In this document: positions 1 through 10,161 of the stretch, piece by piece
Position numbering within the stretch: the stretch's first letter is position 1
Layout: every line of letters begins with the position of its first letter
Source: Sodalis-like secondary symbiont of Drepanosiphum platanoidis
GTDB taxonomy: Bacteria > Pseudomonadota > Gammaproteobacteria > Enterobacterales > Enterobacteriaceae
NCBI RefSeq assembly: GCF_964059955.1
Contig: NZ_OZ060924.1
Location: 186,001 to 250,000, forward strand
Length of the DNA: 64,000 bases
Direction: 5' to 3'
Notes under the pieces: model-generated
Database searches by the model: none
The model's input: only the letters and a program-made list of their open reading frames with translations
Told to the model about the DNA's origin: nothing
Translations under genes and position numbers: made by a program

Positions 1-378
1 ATAATAATCTATTAAAATTATAATATTTTTAATTATTTATTATTTAAAATAAAATAAATTTTTTTAAAAATATAATTAATTTTATTTTTAAAAATTTTAA
101 AATATTTTATAAATTTATATATTATATATATTTTATTTATTAAATTAATTTTTTTTAAAATTTATATTTTTTAAATTATATCATAATACAATATATAATT
201 GTATAGTTAAGATACTTTTATTATATAAAATAATAATAATATATTTAATATATATAAAATATATATTTTTAATTATACAATTATTTTTTAAAAAATAATT
301 AATTTATTTTATATAAATATTTTAAAATTAAATATTATAATATTATTTATATTTAATATTTTATTTAAGGAAATAAAT
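1..378. other. AT-rich intergenic stretch upstream of kdsA
   Basis: No ORF with recognisable similarity and no GC-richer pocket that would suggest an RNA gene. A TTGTAT hexamer at 199-204 is followed after 17 bases by a TATATA-like hexamer (222-227), a possible sigma-70 promoter for kdsA, but AT richness makes the -10 uninformative. The arms 197-210 and 269-282 form an inverted repeat with one mismatch, about 58 bases apart. A good ribosome binding site, AAGG at 367-370, precedes kdsA. Confidence 0.5.
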
Positions 379-1230
379 ATGAAACAATTAGTAGTAAAAA
401 TAGGTAATATTAAAATTAGTAATTCATTACCATTTGTATTATTTGGAGGTATGAATGTATTAGAATCTTTAAATACATCTATGAAAATTTGTGAATATTA
501 TATTAATATAACTAAAAAACTTAATATTCCATATATTTTTAAAGCTTCTTTTGATAAAGCAAATAGATCATCTATTAAATCTTATAGAGGTCCAGGATTA
601 AAAAAAGGAATAAAAATATTTGAAAAACTTAAATCAGAATTTAATGTTAAAATAATGACAGATGTACATAATGAAGAACAAGCAAAAATTATATCTAATT
701 TTGTAGATGTTATTCAAATTCCAGCTTTTTTAGCAAGACAAACAGATTTAATAAAATCAGTTTCAAAAACAGGTTCTGTTATTAATATAAAAAAACCTCA
801 ATTTATGAATCCTACTCAAATAATAAATATTGTTGAAAAATGTAGAGCATTTGGTAATAATAAAATTATTTTATGTGAAAGAGGAAGTTCTTTTGGTTAT
901 GATAATTTAATAGTAGATATTTTAGGTCTTCATACAATGAGTGAATTATCTGGTGGATGTCCAATATTATTGGATGTAACACATTCCTTGCAAACAAGAG
1001 ATCCATTCGGAAAAGTTTCATATGGTAGAAGAGACAAAATATGTGATTTAGCTAGAGCTGGTATTGCTGTTATTATATCTGGTATTTTTATTGAATCACA
1101 TTTTAATCCTAATGAAGCAAAATGTGATGGTCCTTCAGCTTTACCAATAAAAAAATTAGAATCTTTTTTAAGTCAAATAAAATCTATTGATCAATTGGTA
1201 AAAAGTTTTATTAAAATTGATATTAAATAA
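379..1230 (+). CDS. kdsA: 3-deoxy-D-manno-octulosonate 8-phosphate synthase
   Basis: KdsA condenses phosphoenolpyruvate with arabinose 5-phosphate to Kdo-8-phosphate, the first committed step to the Kdo sugars of LPS in the cytosol. The 283 residues match the 284 of E. coli end to end. The N-terminal GGMNVLES segment carries Asn26, the residue that marks the metal-independent class (metal-dependent enzymes have Cys there). KANRSS (about 60-65), KKPQF (about 138-142) and CDGPSALP near the C-terminus are also kept. An AAGG ribosome binding site lies 8 bases before the ATG. With waaA, lpxA, lpxB and lpxD elsewhere in the window it shows that Kdo-lipid A is still made. It stands alone here, with no E. 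coli neighbours. Confidence 0.97.
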   Translation: MKQLVVKIGNIKISNSLPFVLFGGMNVLESLNTSMKICEYYINITKKLNIPYIFKASFDKANRSSIKSYRGPGLKKGIKIFEKLKSEFNVKIMTDVHNEEQAKIISNFVDVIQIPAFLARQTDLIKSVSKTGSVINIKKPQFMNPTQIINIVEKCRAFGNNKIILCERGSSFGYDNLIVDILGLHTMSELSGGCPILLDVTHSLQTRDPFGKVSYGRRDKICDLARAGIAVIISGIFIESHFNPNEAKCDGPSALPIKKLESFLSQIKSIDQLVKSFIKIDIK

Positions 1231-1479
1231 TATATTAAACTTTAATAAAATTAAATTTTTTTGAATTTTTTTTAAAATTTAAAAAATTATTAAATTTAAT
1301 AAATAATTATTTTAAAATAAAAATAAATATTTTTATTTTAAAAATAAAAATTATAATAAATAATTTTAAAATATATTTTTATTAAAAATAAATATTTTCA
1401 TATTTAAAATTTAATTTTATATATATATTATATATTATTTAATATAAATTTTTTAATTCTAATAATAGGAAATTGTTTT

Positions 1480-2640
1480 ATGAATTTAATTAAAATGACA
1501 GATTTAAATTTATTTAATAAACGTGTATTAATTAGATCAGATTTAAATGTACCTTTGAAAGATAAAAAAATTACATCTTTTATGAGAATTACATCATCTT
1601 TACCAGCAATTAAATTTGCAATAGAACAAAAAGCAACTGTTTTAATTGCTTCACATTTAGGTCGACCAATAGAAGGAGAATATAATTCAAACTTATCATT
1701 ATATCCAATAGCAAAATATTTAAAAAAAATATTAAATCATCCTATTCGTTTTGTAAAAGATTATATTAATGGATTTAAAATAAATTCAGGAGAAGTTGTA
1801 TTACTTGAAAATGTTAGATTTAATAAAGGTGAAAAAAAAAATGATGATAAACTAGGAAAAAAATATTCTAAATTATGTGATATTTTTGTAATGGATGCTT
1901 TTGGATCTTTACATAGATCACATGCTTCTACAAATTCTGTAGCAAAATTTTCTTCAATATCATGTGCTGGTCCTTTATTATGCAAAGAAATAAAAGAAAT
2001 AACAAAAGCACTTGATAATCCTAAAAGACCAATGGTTTCTGTAGTAGGTGGATCAAAAGTATCTACTAAATTAACTGTTTTAAATTCTTTAGCTAAAATG
2101 TCAGATATATTAATTGTAGGTGGTGGAATTGCTAATACATTACTTGCATCTCAAGGTTATAACATTGGAAATTCTCTTTATGAAGCTGATTTAATGTTAG
2201 AAGCTAAAAATTTATATAAATATGGAAATATACTTTTACCAAAAGATGTAAAAGTATCTACTGAATTTTCTGAAAATTCTTATGCAAAATTAAAATCTAT
2301 TGAAAATATTAAAGATAATGAACAAATATTAGATTTAGGAGATAAATCTTGTGAAGAATTTTCAAAAATTTTAATAAATGCTAAAACAATATTATGGAAT
2401 GGTCCAGTTGGAGTTTTTGAATTTTCTAATTTTAGAAAAGGAACAGAAACTATTGGATTTTCTATTGCAAAAAGTAAAGCTTTTTCTATTGCAGGAGGAG
2501 GAGATACAATTTCAGCTATAGATTTATTAAATATAAAAAAAGAAATTTCTTATATTTCTACTGGAGGTGGAGCTTTTATTGAATTTTTAGAAAAAAAAGA
2601 ATTACCTATATTATCAATTTTAAAAAATAAATTAAAATAA
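1480..2640 (+). CDS. pgk: Phosphoglycerate kinase
   Basis: Pgk transfers phosphate from 1,3-bisphosphoglycerate to ADP in lower glycolysis. The 386 residues are one fewer than in E. coli and collinear with it. Visible motifs are the N-terminal RSDLNVPL substrate loop (about 19-26), SHLGRP (about 59-64), and the C-terminal nucleotide-binding AGGGDT (about 338-343) and STGGGA (about 361-366). The start MNLIKMTDL matches E. coli MSVIKMTDL and has GGAAA upstream. fbaA follows after 85 bases, then mscS, which is the E. coli order pgk-fbaA-mscS; epd, normally upstream, is absent. An A10 run at 1832-1841 lies inside the frame. Confidence 0.98.
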   Translation: MNLIKMTDLNLFNKRVLIRSDLNVPLKDKKITSFMRITSSLPAIKFAIEQKATVLIASHLGRPIEGEYNSNLSLYPIAKYLKKILNHPIRFVKDYINGFKINSGEVVLLENVRFNKGEKKNDDKLGKKYSKLCDIFVMDAFGSLHRSHASTNSVAKFSSISCAGPLLCKEIKEITKALDNPKRPMVSVVGGSKVSTKLTVLNSLAKMSDILIVGGGIANTLLASQGYNIGNSLYEADLMLEAKNLYKYGNILLPKDVKVSTEFSENSYAKLKSIENIKDNEQILDLGDKSCEEFSKILINAKTILWNGPVGVFEFSNFRKGTETIGFSIAKSKAFSIAGGGDTISAIDLLNIKKEISYISTGGGAFIEFLEKKELPILSILKNKLK

Positions 2641-2671
2641 TTACTAATAATATAAATTAGTAATTTTTTTT
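2641..2671 (+). terminator. Hairpin with T-tract directly after pgk
   Basis: An 8-bp perfect stem (2641-2648 with 2656-2663) encloses a 7-base loop and is followed by a run of T from 2664. It begins at the first base after the pgk stop codon. This has the form of an intrinsic terminator or an attenuator between pgk and fbaA. The stem is almost all A/U, so its strength is doubtful. Confidence 0.5.
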
Positions 2672-2725
2672 AAAAAAATAAAATAATAATTAATTATCTT
2701 TTAAATCTCATAAAGGAATGAGAAT

Positions 2726-3802
2726 ATGTGTAAAATTTTAAATTTAGTTAAACCAGGTGTAATTTCAGGAAATGATGTTCAAACAATATTTAATTTTGCA
2801 AAAAAAAATAAATTTGCTTTACCTGCAATTAATTGTATAGGTATTGATTCAATTAATGCTGTATTAGAAACAGCTAAAAAAATGCAATCTCCAGTTATTA
2901 TACAATTTTCATATGGAGGATCTTCATTTATTTCTGGTTTAGGTTTAAATAATAAACAACATAAATCATCTATATTAGGTGCTATTTCAGGAGCATTTCA
3001 TGTACATAATATAGCAAAATATTATGGAATACCAGTAATACTTCATACTGATCATTGTGATAAGAATATGCTTCCATGGATTGATTCATTAATTATTGAA
3101 GGTGAAAAACATTATTTTTCTACAGGAAAACCACTTTTTTCTTCTCATATGATAGATCTTTCTAAAGAAACAATTGAAAATAATATTAAAATTAGTGCAA
3201 AATATTTATCTCGTTTAAGTCAGATAGATATGACTTTAGAAATAGAATTAGGATGTACTGGAGGTGAAGAAGATGGAATTGATAATATAAATATTTCAAG
3301 ATCTTTACTTTATACTCACCCAAAAGATGTTGCTTATGCATATAAAAAATTAAATAATATTAGTTCAAATCTTATTATAGCTGCATCATTTGGTAATATA
3401 CATGGAGTATATAAACCAGGAAATGTTAAACTAACCCCTAAAATTTTAAAAAAATCTCAAAAATATATTTCTAAAAAATTTAATCTTCCAAATAATTCTC
3501 TTAATTTAGTTTTTCATGGAGGATCTGGTACAAAATTAAAAGAAATTCAAGAATCTTTAAAATATGGAATAATTAAAATAAATTTTGATACAGATATTCA
3601 ATGGGCTACTTTTAAAGGTGTTAAAAAATATTTTAAAAAAAATCATAAATTTTTAAAAAATCAATTAGGAAATCCTTTTGGAAATAATAATCCAAATAAA
3701 AAATATTATGATCCACGTGTATGGTTAAGAGAAGGTCAAATTTCATTAAAAAAATATTTAGAAAAAATATTTAAAAATCTTAATTCAATTAATGTTTTAT
3801 AA
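2726..3802 (+). CDS. fbaA: Class II fructose-bisphosphate aldolase
   Basis: FbaA cleaves fructose 1,6-bisphosphate (or makes it) with a zinc ion. The 358 residues match E. coli's 359. The HTDHCDKN segment places the catalytic Asp109 and zinc ligand His110 at E. coli numbering. Later zinc-ligand regions NIHGVY (about 225) and FHGGSGT (about 264) are present, as is NFDTDIQWA. The ATG has AAAGGAATG upstream and the N-terminus matches E. coli MSKIFDFVKPG. It lies second in the pgk-fbaA-mscS cluster. A glycolysis set with pgk, eno and PDH is present in this window. Confidence 0.98.
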   Translation: MCKILNLVKPGVISGNDVQTIFNFAKKNKFALPAINCIGIDSINAVLETAKKMQSPVIIQFSYGGSSFISGLGLNNKQHKSSILGAISGAFHVHNIAKYYGIPVILHTDHCDKNMLPWIDSLIIEGEKHYFSTGKPLFSSHMIDLSKETIENNIKISAKYLSRLSQIDMTLEIELGCTGGEEDGIDNINISRSLLYTHPKDVAYAYKKLNNISSNLIIAASFGNIHGVYKPGNVKLTPKILKKSQKYISKKFNLPNNSLNLVFHGGSGTKLKEIQESLKYGIIKINFDTDIQWATFKGVKKYFKKNHKFLKNQLGNPFGNNNPNKKYYDPRVWLREGQISLKKYLEKIFKNLNSINVL

Positions 3803-4075
3803 AAAAAATTTATTTTATTATTAAAAATAAATTTATTTTATATAAAAAAATATATATAATTAATTTTTTTTTAAAATTTTTATAAAAAATTTTAAAAAAT
3901 TAATTTATATAAAAATATATTTTAATTTTTAAAGATTATTTTTTTATGAAAATATTATAATAATTAAATATAAAATTTTTTATTTTAAAAAAATAAAAAT
4001 TTATTAAAATAATTTATATATAAAATAAAAAATTATTTTTATAAAAATATTATATATTTATAATTAAATAATTTA

Positions 4076-4939
4076 ATGAGTAAAATAAATGTGAAAAAAT
4101 TAAGTGTAATTAATGAAATTAATCATGTTAGTAATTGGCTTACAGGACATCAACAATTATTAATTCAATATGTTATAAATATGATTATTGCAATTATTAT
4201 ACTTTTTTCTGGAATATTTCTTTCAAAAATTATTTCAAGATCATTAAATAAAGTAATGAAATCAAGAAATATAGATATAACAGTTACAAATTTTATTTCT
4301 ACAATTTTTCATTATGGTAGTCTTATTTTTACTATTATTGCATTTTTAAATTGTTTAGGAGTTCAAACTTCTTCAATAATTGCAGTTATAGGAGCTGCTG
4401 GTTTAGCTGTAGGATTAGCATTACAAGGATCTTTATCAAATTTTGCTGCTGGTGTTTTACTTGTTACATTTCGTCATTTTCATGCTGGAGATTATGTTGA
4501 TTTTGGAGGTACATCTGGTACAGTAATGGTTGTACAATTATTTTCAACTACTTTAAGAACTTATGATGGAAAAATTATTATTGTTCCTAACAGTAAAATT
4601 ATTTCTGGTAATATTACAAATTTTTTTGCAGAACCTAATAGATTATTAGATATAACAATTAGTGTTAATTATAACACTGATTTTAATTTAATTAAAAAAG
4701 TAGTTAATAATCTTTTATTAAAAGATACAAGAATAATTAAAGAAATGGGAACCACAGTAAGATTAAGTGGATTAAGACCTACATCTATTGATTTTATAAT
4801 AAGAGCTTGGGTTCCTAGAAATGAATTACAAAATGCAAAATTTGATTTATTAGAAAATATTAAAATATCTTTAGATATTCATAAAATTGGTATTATATAT
4901 CCATCAATAAATATATCTCTTACAAAAGATTCTAAATAA
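4076..4939 (+). CDS. mscS: Small-conductance mechanosensitive channel
   Basis: MscS is a homoheptameric inner-membrane channel that opens under membrane tension and releases solutes on osmotic downshock. The 287 residues match E. coli's 286. Three membrane segments are seen at about 28-50, 68-90 and 96-127; the third carries the Gly/Ala-rich pore helix GAAGLAVGLALQGSLSN with the pore leucines. The beta domain (EYVD-like DYVDFGG, then RTYDGKIIIVPN) and the C-terminal alpha/beta domain follow. No Shine-Dalgarno sequence is visible. It keeps its E. coli place after fbaA. Retention suggests that the cell still meets osmotic stress, perhaps during transmission; that part is inference. Confidence 0.95.
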   Translation: MSKINVKKLSVINEINHVSNWLTGHQQLLIQYVINMIIAIIILFSGIFLSKIISRSLNKVMKSRNIDITVTNFISTIFHYGSLIFTIIAFLNCLGVQTSSIIAVIGAAGLAVGLALQGSLSNFAAGVLLVTFRHFHAGDYVDFGGTSGTVMVVQLFSTTLRTYDGKIIIVPNSKIISGNITNFFAEPNRLLDITISVNYNTDFNLIKKVVNNLLLKDTRIIKEMGTTVRLSGLRPTSIDFIIRAWVPRNELQNAKFDLLENIKISLDIHKIGIIYPSINISLTKDSK

Positions 4940-5056
4940 TTTTATTTATAAAATGTAAATTATTATGAATTTATTAATTTTATTAAAATATTAAAGAATT
5001 AAATATTTTTAATTAAAATTATATATAAAATGTAAATAATTAATTAATAAAATTTT

Positions 5057-6691
5057 ATGATAAATAAAAATAAAAAAATTTTAGTAACATGTGCTTTACC
5101 ATATGCTAATGGACCTATTCATTTAGGTCATATGCTTGAACATATTCAAGCAGATATATGGGTTAGATATCAGAGAATGCAAGGAAATATAGTATATTTT
5201 ATTTGTGCTGATGATGCACATGGAACACCTATTATGATTAAAGCAAAAAAATTAAAAATAAATATTGAATCTATGATTAAAAAAATAAATAAAGAACATA
5301 AAAAAGATTTTTTAAAATTTAATATTAGTTATAATAATTATTATTCAACTCATAGTAAAGAAAATCTTGTTTTATGTAATTTAATTTTTAATAGATTAAG
5401 AAAAAAAAAATTAATTAATATTAAAAATATTTCTCAATTATATGATAAAAAAATATCAATTTTTTTACCTGATAGATATGTTAAAGGAACTTGTCCTAAA
5501 TGTTTTTCTATTAATCAATATGGAGATAATTGTGAAATTTGTAGTGCTGTTTATGATTCAATTAATTTAATTAATCCAAAATCAATATTATCTAATTCAA
5601 TACCAATTATTAGAAATTCTAAACATTTCTTTTTTAATTTACCAAAAATGAAAAATTTTTTATATAAATGGATAAATTCTAATAATTTACAAAAAGAAGT
5701 AATTAATAAAATAAAAGAATGGTTTATTTCTGGATTAAAATCTTGGGATATCTCTAGAGATGATCCTTATTTTGGATTTGAAATACCAGGAACAATAAAA
5801 AAATATTTTTATGTATGGTTAGATGCACCAATTGGATATATGGGAACATTTAAAAATTTATGTAATAAAGAGAAAAATATTAAATTTAAAGATTTTTGGA
5901 ATAAAGATTCAAAAAATGAAATATATCATTTTATTGGAAAAGATATAATTTATTTTCATTGTTTATTTTGGCCTGCTTTATTAAAAGGAAGTAATTTTAA
6001 AACTCCAACAAATTTATTTGTTCATGGTTATTTAACAATAAATGGAAAAAAAATGTCTAAATCAAAAGGTACTTTTATAAAAGCAAGTACTTATTTAGTA
6101 CATTTAGATCCTGATTATTTAAGATATTATTTTGCATCAAAATTATCTTCAAAAATTAATGATATTGATTTTAATGTAAAAAATTTTGTTGAATGTATAA
6201 ATGTTCATATAATTAATAAAATTGTTAATCTTGCTTCAAGATGTTCTAAATTTATTGAAAAAGAATTTTCTTGTTATCTTTCAAATGAATTAAGTGATCC
6301 AATTTTATATGATTTTTTTATTAATTCATCATATGATGTAAAAAGATTATTTAATTCTAGAGAATTTAGTTCTGTAATAAAAAAAGTAATAGAATTATCA
6401 GATATTGCTAATAAATATATTGATGAAAAAAAACCATGGATATTAAAAAATAAAAAAAATAAAAAAAAATTACAAAATGTTTGTTCTATGGGTATTAATT
6501 TTTTTAAAGTTTTAATGATTTATTTAAAACCTATAGTTCCATCTTTATCAATACGAGTAGAAAAATTTTTAAATATAGAATTATCATGGAATAATATTAA
6601 AAATCCATTATTTAATCATAAAATTAAACCTTTTAAATTTTTAATGAATAGATTATCTATAAGTCAAGTTAATAAAATAATTAATAATTAA
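5057..6691 (+). CDS. metG: Methionyl-tRNA synthetase, C-terminally shortened
   Basis: MetG charges methionine to initiator and elongator tRNAs. The class I motifs are intact: HLGH at 22-25 and KMSKS near 333. A zinc knuckle with Cys146, Cys149, Cys159 and Cys162 is present. The protein is 544 residues against 677 in E. coli: the C-terminal OB-fold domain that dimerises the enzyme and binds tRNA is absent. The end falls almost exactly where the well-studied monomeric, active E. coli fragment (about 547-551 residues) ends, so a working monomer is likely. No Shine-Dalgarno sequence. An A10 run (5401-5410) lies in frame. It could not be a pseudogene on visible evidence, since no stop or frameshift interrupts the core. 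Confidence 0.95.
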   Translation: MINKNKKILVTCALPYANGPIHLGHMLEHIQADIWVRYQRMQGNIVYFICADDAHGTPIMIKAKKLKINIESMIKKINKEHKKDFLKFNISYNNYYSTHSKENLVLCNLIFNRLRKKKLINIKNISQLYDKKISIFLPDRYVKGTCPKCFSINQYGDNCEICSAVYDSINLINPKSILSNSIPIIRNSKHFFFNLPKMKNFLYKWINSNNLQKEVINKIKEWFISGLKSWDISRDDPYFGFEIPGTIKKYFYVWLDAPIGYMGTFKNLCNKEKNIKFKDFWNKDSKNEIYHFIGKDIIYFHCLFWPALLKGSNFKTPTNLFVHGYLTINGKKMSKSKGTFIKASTYLVHLDPDYLRYYFASKLSSKINDIDFNVKNFVECINVHIINKIVNLASRCSKFIEKEFSCYLSNELSDPILYDFFINSSYDVKRLFNSREFSSVIKKVIELSDIANKYIDEKKPWILKNKKNKKKLQNVCSMGINFFKVLMIYLKPIVPSLSIRVEKFLNIELSWNNIKNPLFNHKIKPFKFLMNRLSISQVNKIINN

Positions 6692-6855
6692 TTTTTTTAT
6701 TTTAATTTTTTTAATTAAATTTATAATATTTTAATATTTGTATAAATATATAAAATTTTTATAAAATAAAAAATCAAACAATAATTATATTAAAATTTAA
6801 AATAAATTATATTTATAATATATTAAAAATATAAAATAAAAATTTTTAATAAAAT

Positions 6856-6919
6856 TTATTTAATATATTATAATTAATAATAAATTGTTATTTATTATTA
6901 ATTATAATATATTAAATAA
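6856..6919. repeat. Perfect inverted repeat, 30-bp arms, 4-base loop
   Basis: The arm 6856-6885 is the exact reverse complement of 6890-6919, with the loop TGTT at 6886-6889. It sits between metG and rpsL. In RNA it would be a very long AU hairpin; in DNA it could extrude as a cruciform. There is no T-tract directly after it, and it overlaps the best rpsL promoter candidate, so a simple terminator role is not obvious. Confidence 0.85.
6885..6913 (+). promoter_or_regulatory. Candidate sigma-70 promoter of the rpsL-rpsG-fusA operon
   Basis: TTGTTA (6885-6890, four of six to TTGACA) is followed by a 17-base spacer and TATATT (6908-6913, five of six to TATAAT). Transcription would start about 45 bases before the rpsL ATG. 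The -35 lies on the hairpin loop of the 30-bp-arm inverted repeat and the -10 lies in its right arm. In such AT-rich DNA the -10 alone means little; the spacing and the TTG are the support. Confidence 0.4.
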
Positions 6920-6963
6920 TAATTAAATTAATTCATTTAAAAACATATAAGGATTTTCTTATT

Positions 6964-7338
6964 ATGACAACTGTAAATCAACTTGTAAGAAAACCTCGTA
7001 AAACAAAAATTATTAAAAGTAATGTATCAGCTTTAGGTAAATGTCCTCAAAAAAGAGGTGTTTGTATTAAAGTTTATACAACTACACCAAAAAAACCAAA
7101 CTCTGCTTTAAGAAAAGTTTGTCGTGTTCGTTTAACAAATGGATTTGAAGTAACATCTTATATTGGAGGAGAAGGACATAATTTACAAGAACATTCTGTT
7201 GTATTAATTAGAGGTGGTAGAGTTAAAGATTTACCAGGAGTTAGATATCATACAATTAGAGGTGCATTAGATTGTTCTGGAGTTAAAGATAGAAAAAATG
7301 GACGTTCTAAATATGGAGTTAAAAAACAAAAAACTTAA
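6964..7338 (+). CDS. rpsL: 30S ribosomal protein S12
   Basis: S12 lies at the decoding centre of the small subunit and helps control accuracy. The 124 residues equal the E. coli length. [13 protein letters not shown] keeps Lys at the position altered in streptomycin-resistant mutants, and [13 protein letters not shown] is also wild type, so no resistance change is seen. AAGGA lies 10-14 bases upstream of the ATG. It heads the str operon, followed by rpsG after 96 bases and fusA after 74 more. Confidence 0.98.
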   Translation: MTTVNQLVRKPRKTKIIKSNVSALGKCPQKRGVCIKVYTTTPKKPNSALRKVCRVRLTNGFEVTSYIGGEGHNLQEHSVVLIRGGRVKDLPGVRYHTIRGALDCSGVKDRKNGRSKYGVKKQKT

Positions 7339-7434
7339 TTTAAATTATTATTTAATAATATTAAGATTTTAATATATTAATTTTTTTTAAAATTAACATA
7401 TAATCATCTATATTTTAATAAATGGAGATTATAT

Positions 7435-7905
7435 ATGCCTAGACGTCGAATTATTAGTCAAAGAAAAATATTACCAGATCCAAAATTTGGTTCAGAGATT
7501 TTATCTAAATTTATTAATATTCTTATGATTAATGGAAAAAAATCTATTGCAGAATTTATTACATATAATGCATTAGATTTTCTTATTAAAAAATCTAAAA
7601 AAAATCATTTAGAATCTTTTGAAACTGCTCTTGAAAATGTTCGTCCAATAGTTGAAGTTAAATCTAGAAGAGTTGGAGGATCTACATATCAAGTACCAGT
7701 AGAAGTTAGATTAGTAAGAAGAAATGCTTTAGCTATGAGATGGATCATATATGCTGCTAGAAAAAGATCTGATAAATCAATGTCTCTTCGTCTTGCTAAT
7801 GAATTATATGATGCTATAAAAAATAAAGGATTGGCTGTTAAAAAAAGAGAAGATGTTCATAAAATGGCAGAAGCTAATAAAGCATTTGCACATTATAGAT
7901 GGTAA
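7435..7905 (+). CDS. rpsG: 30S ribosomal protein S7
   Basis: S7 nucleates assembly of the 30S head and touches the E site. The 156 residues equal the short (non-K-12) E. coli form. [10 protein letters not shown] at the start, the [19 protein letters not shown] core and the [11 protein letters not shown] segment are all present. GGAG lies 7 bases before the ATG. Second gene of the str operon. Confidence 0.98.
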   Translation: MPRRRIISQRKILPDPKFGSEILSKFINILMINGKKSIAEFITYNALDFLIKKSKKNHLESFETALENVRPIVEVKSRRVGGSTYQVPVEVRLVRRNALAMRWIIYAARKRSDKSMSLRLANELYDAIKNKGLAVKKREDVHKMAEANKAFAHYRW

Positions 7906-7979
7906 CATATTTAAATTTATATATTTTATATATAAAAATTTAATATTTTTTTTGAATAAAATTTAAATAGAGGGTATAA

Positions 7980-10082
7980 ATGTCTCGAATCACACCTATT
8001 GTTCGATACCGAAATATTGGAATTAGTGCTCATATTGATGCTGGAAAAACAACTACTACAGAAAGAATTCTTTTTTATACTGGGGTAAATCATAAAATAG
8101 GTGAAGTTCATCATGGATTAGCTACTATGGATTGGATGGAACAAGAACAAGAACGTGGAATAACTATAACTTCTGCAGCTACTACTTGTTTTTGGTCTGG
8201 TATGTCAAATCAATTTAATAAATATAGAATTAATATTATTGATACTCCTGGACATGTAGATTTTACTATTGAAGTAGAAAGATCTATGTCTATATTAGAT
8301 GGTGTAGTTATGGTGTATTGTGCAGTAGGTGGAGTTCAACCTCAATCTGAAACTGTATGGAGACAAGCAAATAAATATAATATACCTAGAATTGCTTTTA
8401 TAAATAAAATGGATCGTATTGGAGCAAATTATTTTAATGTAATAAAACAATTAAAAAATCGTTTATTATCTAATCCTGTTGCAATTCAAATACCAATAGG
8501 TTCTGAAGATAAATTTGTAGGAATAATTGATTTAATCAAAATGAAAGCAATTTATTGGAATAAAAAAGATCAAGGACTTACATTTTCATATGATGAAATT
8601 CCAAATCATTTAATAAATTTATCTAAAAAATGGCATCAATATATAATTGAATCTGCAGCAGAATCATCAGAAAAATTAATGGATAAATATTTAAATAATG
8701 AAATTTTAACTGAAAAAGAAATAAAAAATGGATTAAGAAAACTTGTATTAAATAATAAAATTATTCTAGTAACTTGTGGTTCTGCTTTTAAAAATAAAGG
8801 AATTCAATCTATGCTTGACGCAGTTATTGAATATTTACCATCTCCAATAGATATACCTCCAATACAAGGAATATCTAAAGATAAAAAAACACCTATAAAA
8901 AGATTATCTGATGATAAAGAACCATTTTCTGCATTAGTATTTAAAATAGCATCAGATCCTTTCGTAGGAAATTTAACTTTTTTTCGTGTATATTCAGGTG
9001 TAATAAAATCTGGAGATAAAATTATTAATGCAATAAAAGAAAAAAAAGAAAGATTTGGTAGAATTGTACAAATGCATGCTAATAAAAGAGATGAAATAAA
9101 AGAAGTTAGAGCTGGAGATATTGCTGCTGCAATAGGATTAAAAGATGTTACTACTGGAGATACATTATGTGATCCTAATGCATATATTATATTAGAATCA
9201 ATGGATTTTCCAGAACCTGTTATATCTGTTTCTGTTGAACCAAAAACAAAAGTTGATCAAGAAAAAATGAGTTTATCTTTAAATAGATTAGCTCAAGAAG
9301 ATCCTTCATTTAAAGTTTGGACAGATATTGAATCTGGACAAACAATTATTGCTGGAATGGGAGAATTACATCTTGAAATATTAATTGATCGTATGAAAAG
9401 AGAATTTAATGTAGAAGCAAATGTAGGAAAACCACAAGTAGCTTATAGAGAAACAATAAGAAATTCAATTGAAAATGAAGGTAAATTTATTCGTCAATCT
9501 GGAGGTAGAGGACAATACGGACATATTTGGTTACGTATTGAACCAATAGAACCTGGTGGAAATGGATATGAATTTGTAAATAAAATTGTTGGAGGAGTAG
9601 TTCCTAAAGAATATATTCCAGCTATAGAAAAAGGAATAAAAGATCAACTTAAAAGTGGAGTTTTAGCTGGATATCCAATAGTTGATGTTAGAGTATCAGC
9701 TTTTGATGGATCTTATCATGAAGTAGATTCTTCAGAAATAGCATTTAAAATAGCTGCTTCTATAGCTTTTAGAGAAGGTTTTATGAAAGCAAATCCAGTT
9801 ATTTTAGAACCTATTATGAGTGTAGAAGTAGAAACCCCTGAACGTTATATGGGTGATGTTATCGGAGATTTAAATCGTAGAAGAGGAATTATTGATGGAA
9901 TGGAAGATATACCTACAGGAAAAAAAATTCGTTCTAAAGTTCCATTATCTGAAATGTTTGGATATGCAACAGATTTAAGATCTCAAACTCAAGGAAGAGC
10001 ATCTTATTCTATGGAATTTTTAAAGTATAATGAAGCACCTAAAAATATTTCACAAAATATTATAGATAATAAAAAAATATAA
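7980..10082 (+). CDS. fusA: Translation elongation factor G
   Basis: EF-G is the GTPase that drives translocation and, with RRF, recycles ribosomes. The 700 residues compare with 704 in E. coli. The GTPase motifs are G1 AHIDAGKT (17-24), G3 DTPGHVD and G4 NKMD; domain II, III, the domain IV segment [11 protein letters not shown] and the C-terminal domain follow without gaps. GAGGG at 7970-7974 is a strong ribosome binding site. tufA, next in the E. coli str operon, is missing: dnaN follows after 79 bases, a junction created by rearrangement or deletion. Confidence 0.98.
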   Translation: MSRITPIVRYRNIGISAHIDAGKTTTTERILFYTGVNHKIGEVHHGLATMDWMEQEQERGITITSAATTCFWSGMSNQFNKYRINIIDTPGHVDFTIEVERSMSILDGVVMVYCAVGGVQPQSETVWRQANKYNIPRIAFINKMDRIGANYFNVIKQLKNRLLSNPVAIQIPIGSEDKFVGIIDLIKMKAIYWNKKDQGLTFSYDEIPNHLINLSKKWHQYIIESAAESSEKLMDKYLNNEILTEKEIKNGLRKLVLNNKIILVTCGSAFKNKGIQSMLDAVIEYLPSPIDIPPIQGISKDKKTPIKRLSDDKEPFSALVFKIASDPFVGNLTFFRVYSGVIKSGDKIINAIKEKKERFGRIVQMHANKRDEIKEVRAGDIAAAIGLKDVTTGDTLCDPNAYIILESMDFPEPVISVSVEPKTKVDQEKMSLSLNRLAQEDPSFKVWTDIESGQTIIAGMGELHLEILIDRMKREFNVEANVGKPQVAYRETIRNSIENEGKFIRQSGGRGQYGHIWLRIEPIEPGGNGYEFVNKIVGGVVPKEYIPAIEKGIKDQLKSGVLAGYPIVDVRVSAFDGSYHEVDSSEIAFKIAASIAFREGFMKANPVILEPIMSVEVETPERYMGDVIGDLNRRRGIIDGMEDIPTGKKIRSKVPLSEMFGYATDLRSQTQGRASYSMEFLKYNEAPKNISQNIIDNKKI

Positions 10083-10161
10083 ATAAAATTTTTTATTAAA
10101 ATTTAAATTTATATTTAAAATTTATTTTAATTTTTACTTATTAAGTTTTATATTAAATAAA

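Noticed and set aside
197-282. Possible RNA structure upstream of kdsA from a 14-base inverted repeat
   Set aside because: The arms are about 58 bases apart with one mismatch and the region has no GC-rich helices; not enough for an RNA gene or riboswitch call.
6964-7338. Streptomycin-resistance change in rpsL
   Set aside because: The Lys residues in TPKKPNS and RVKDLPG are wild type.
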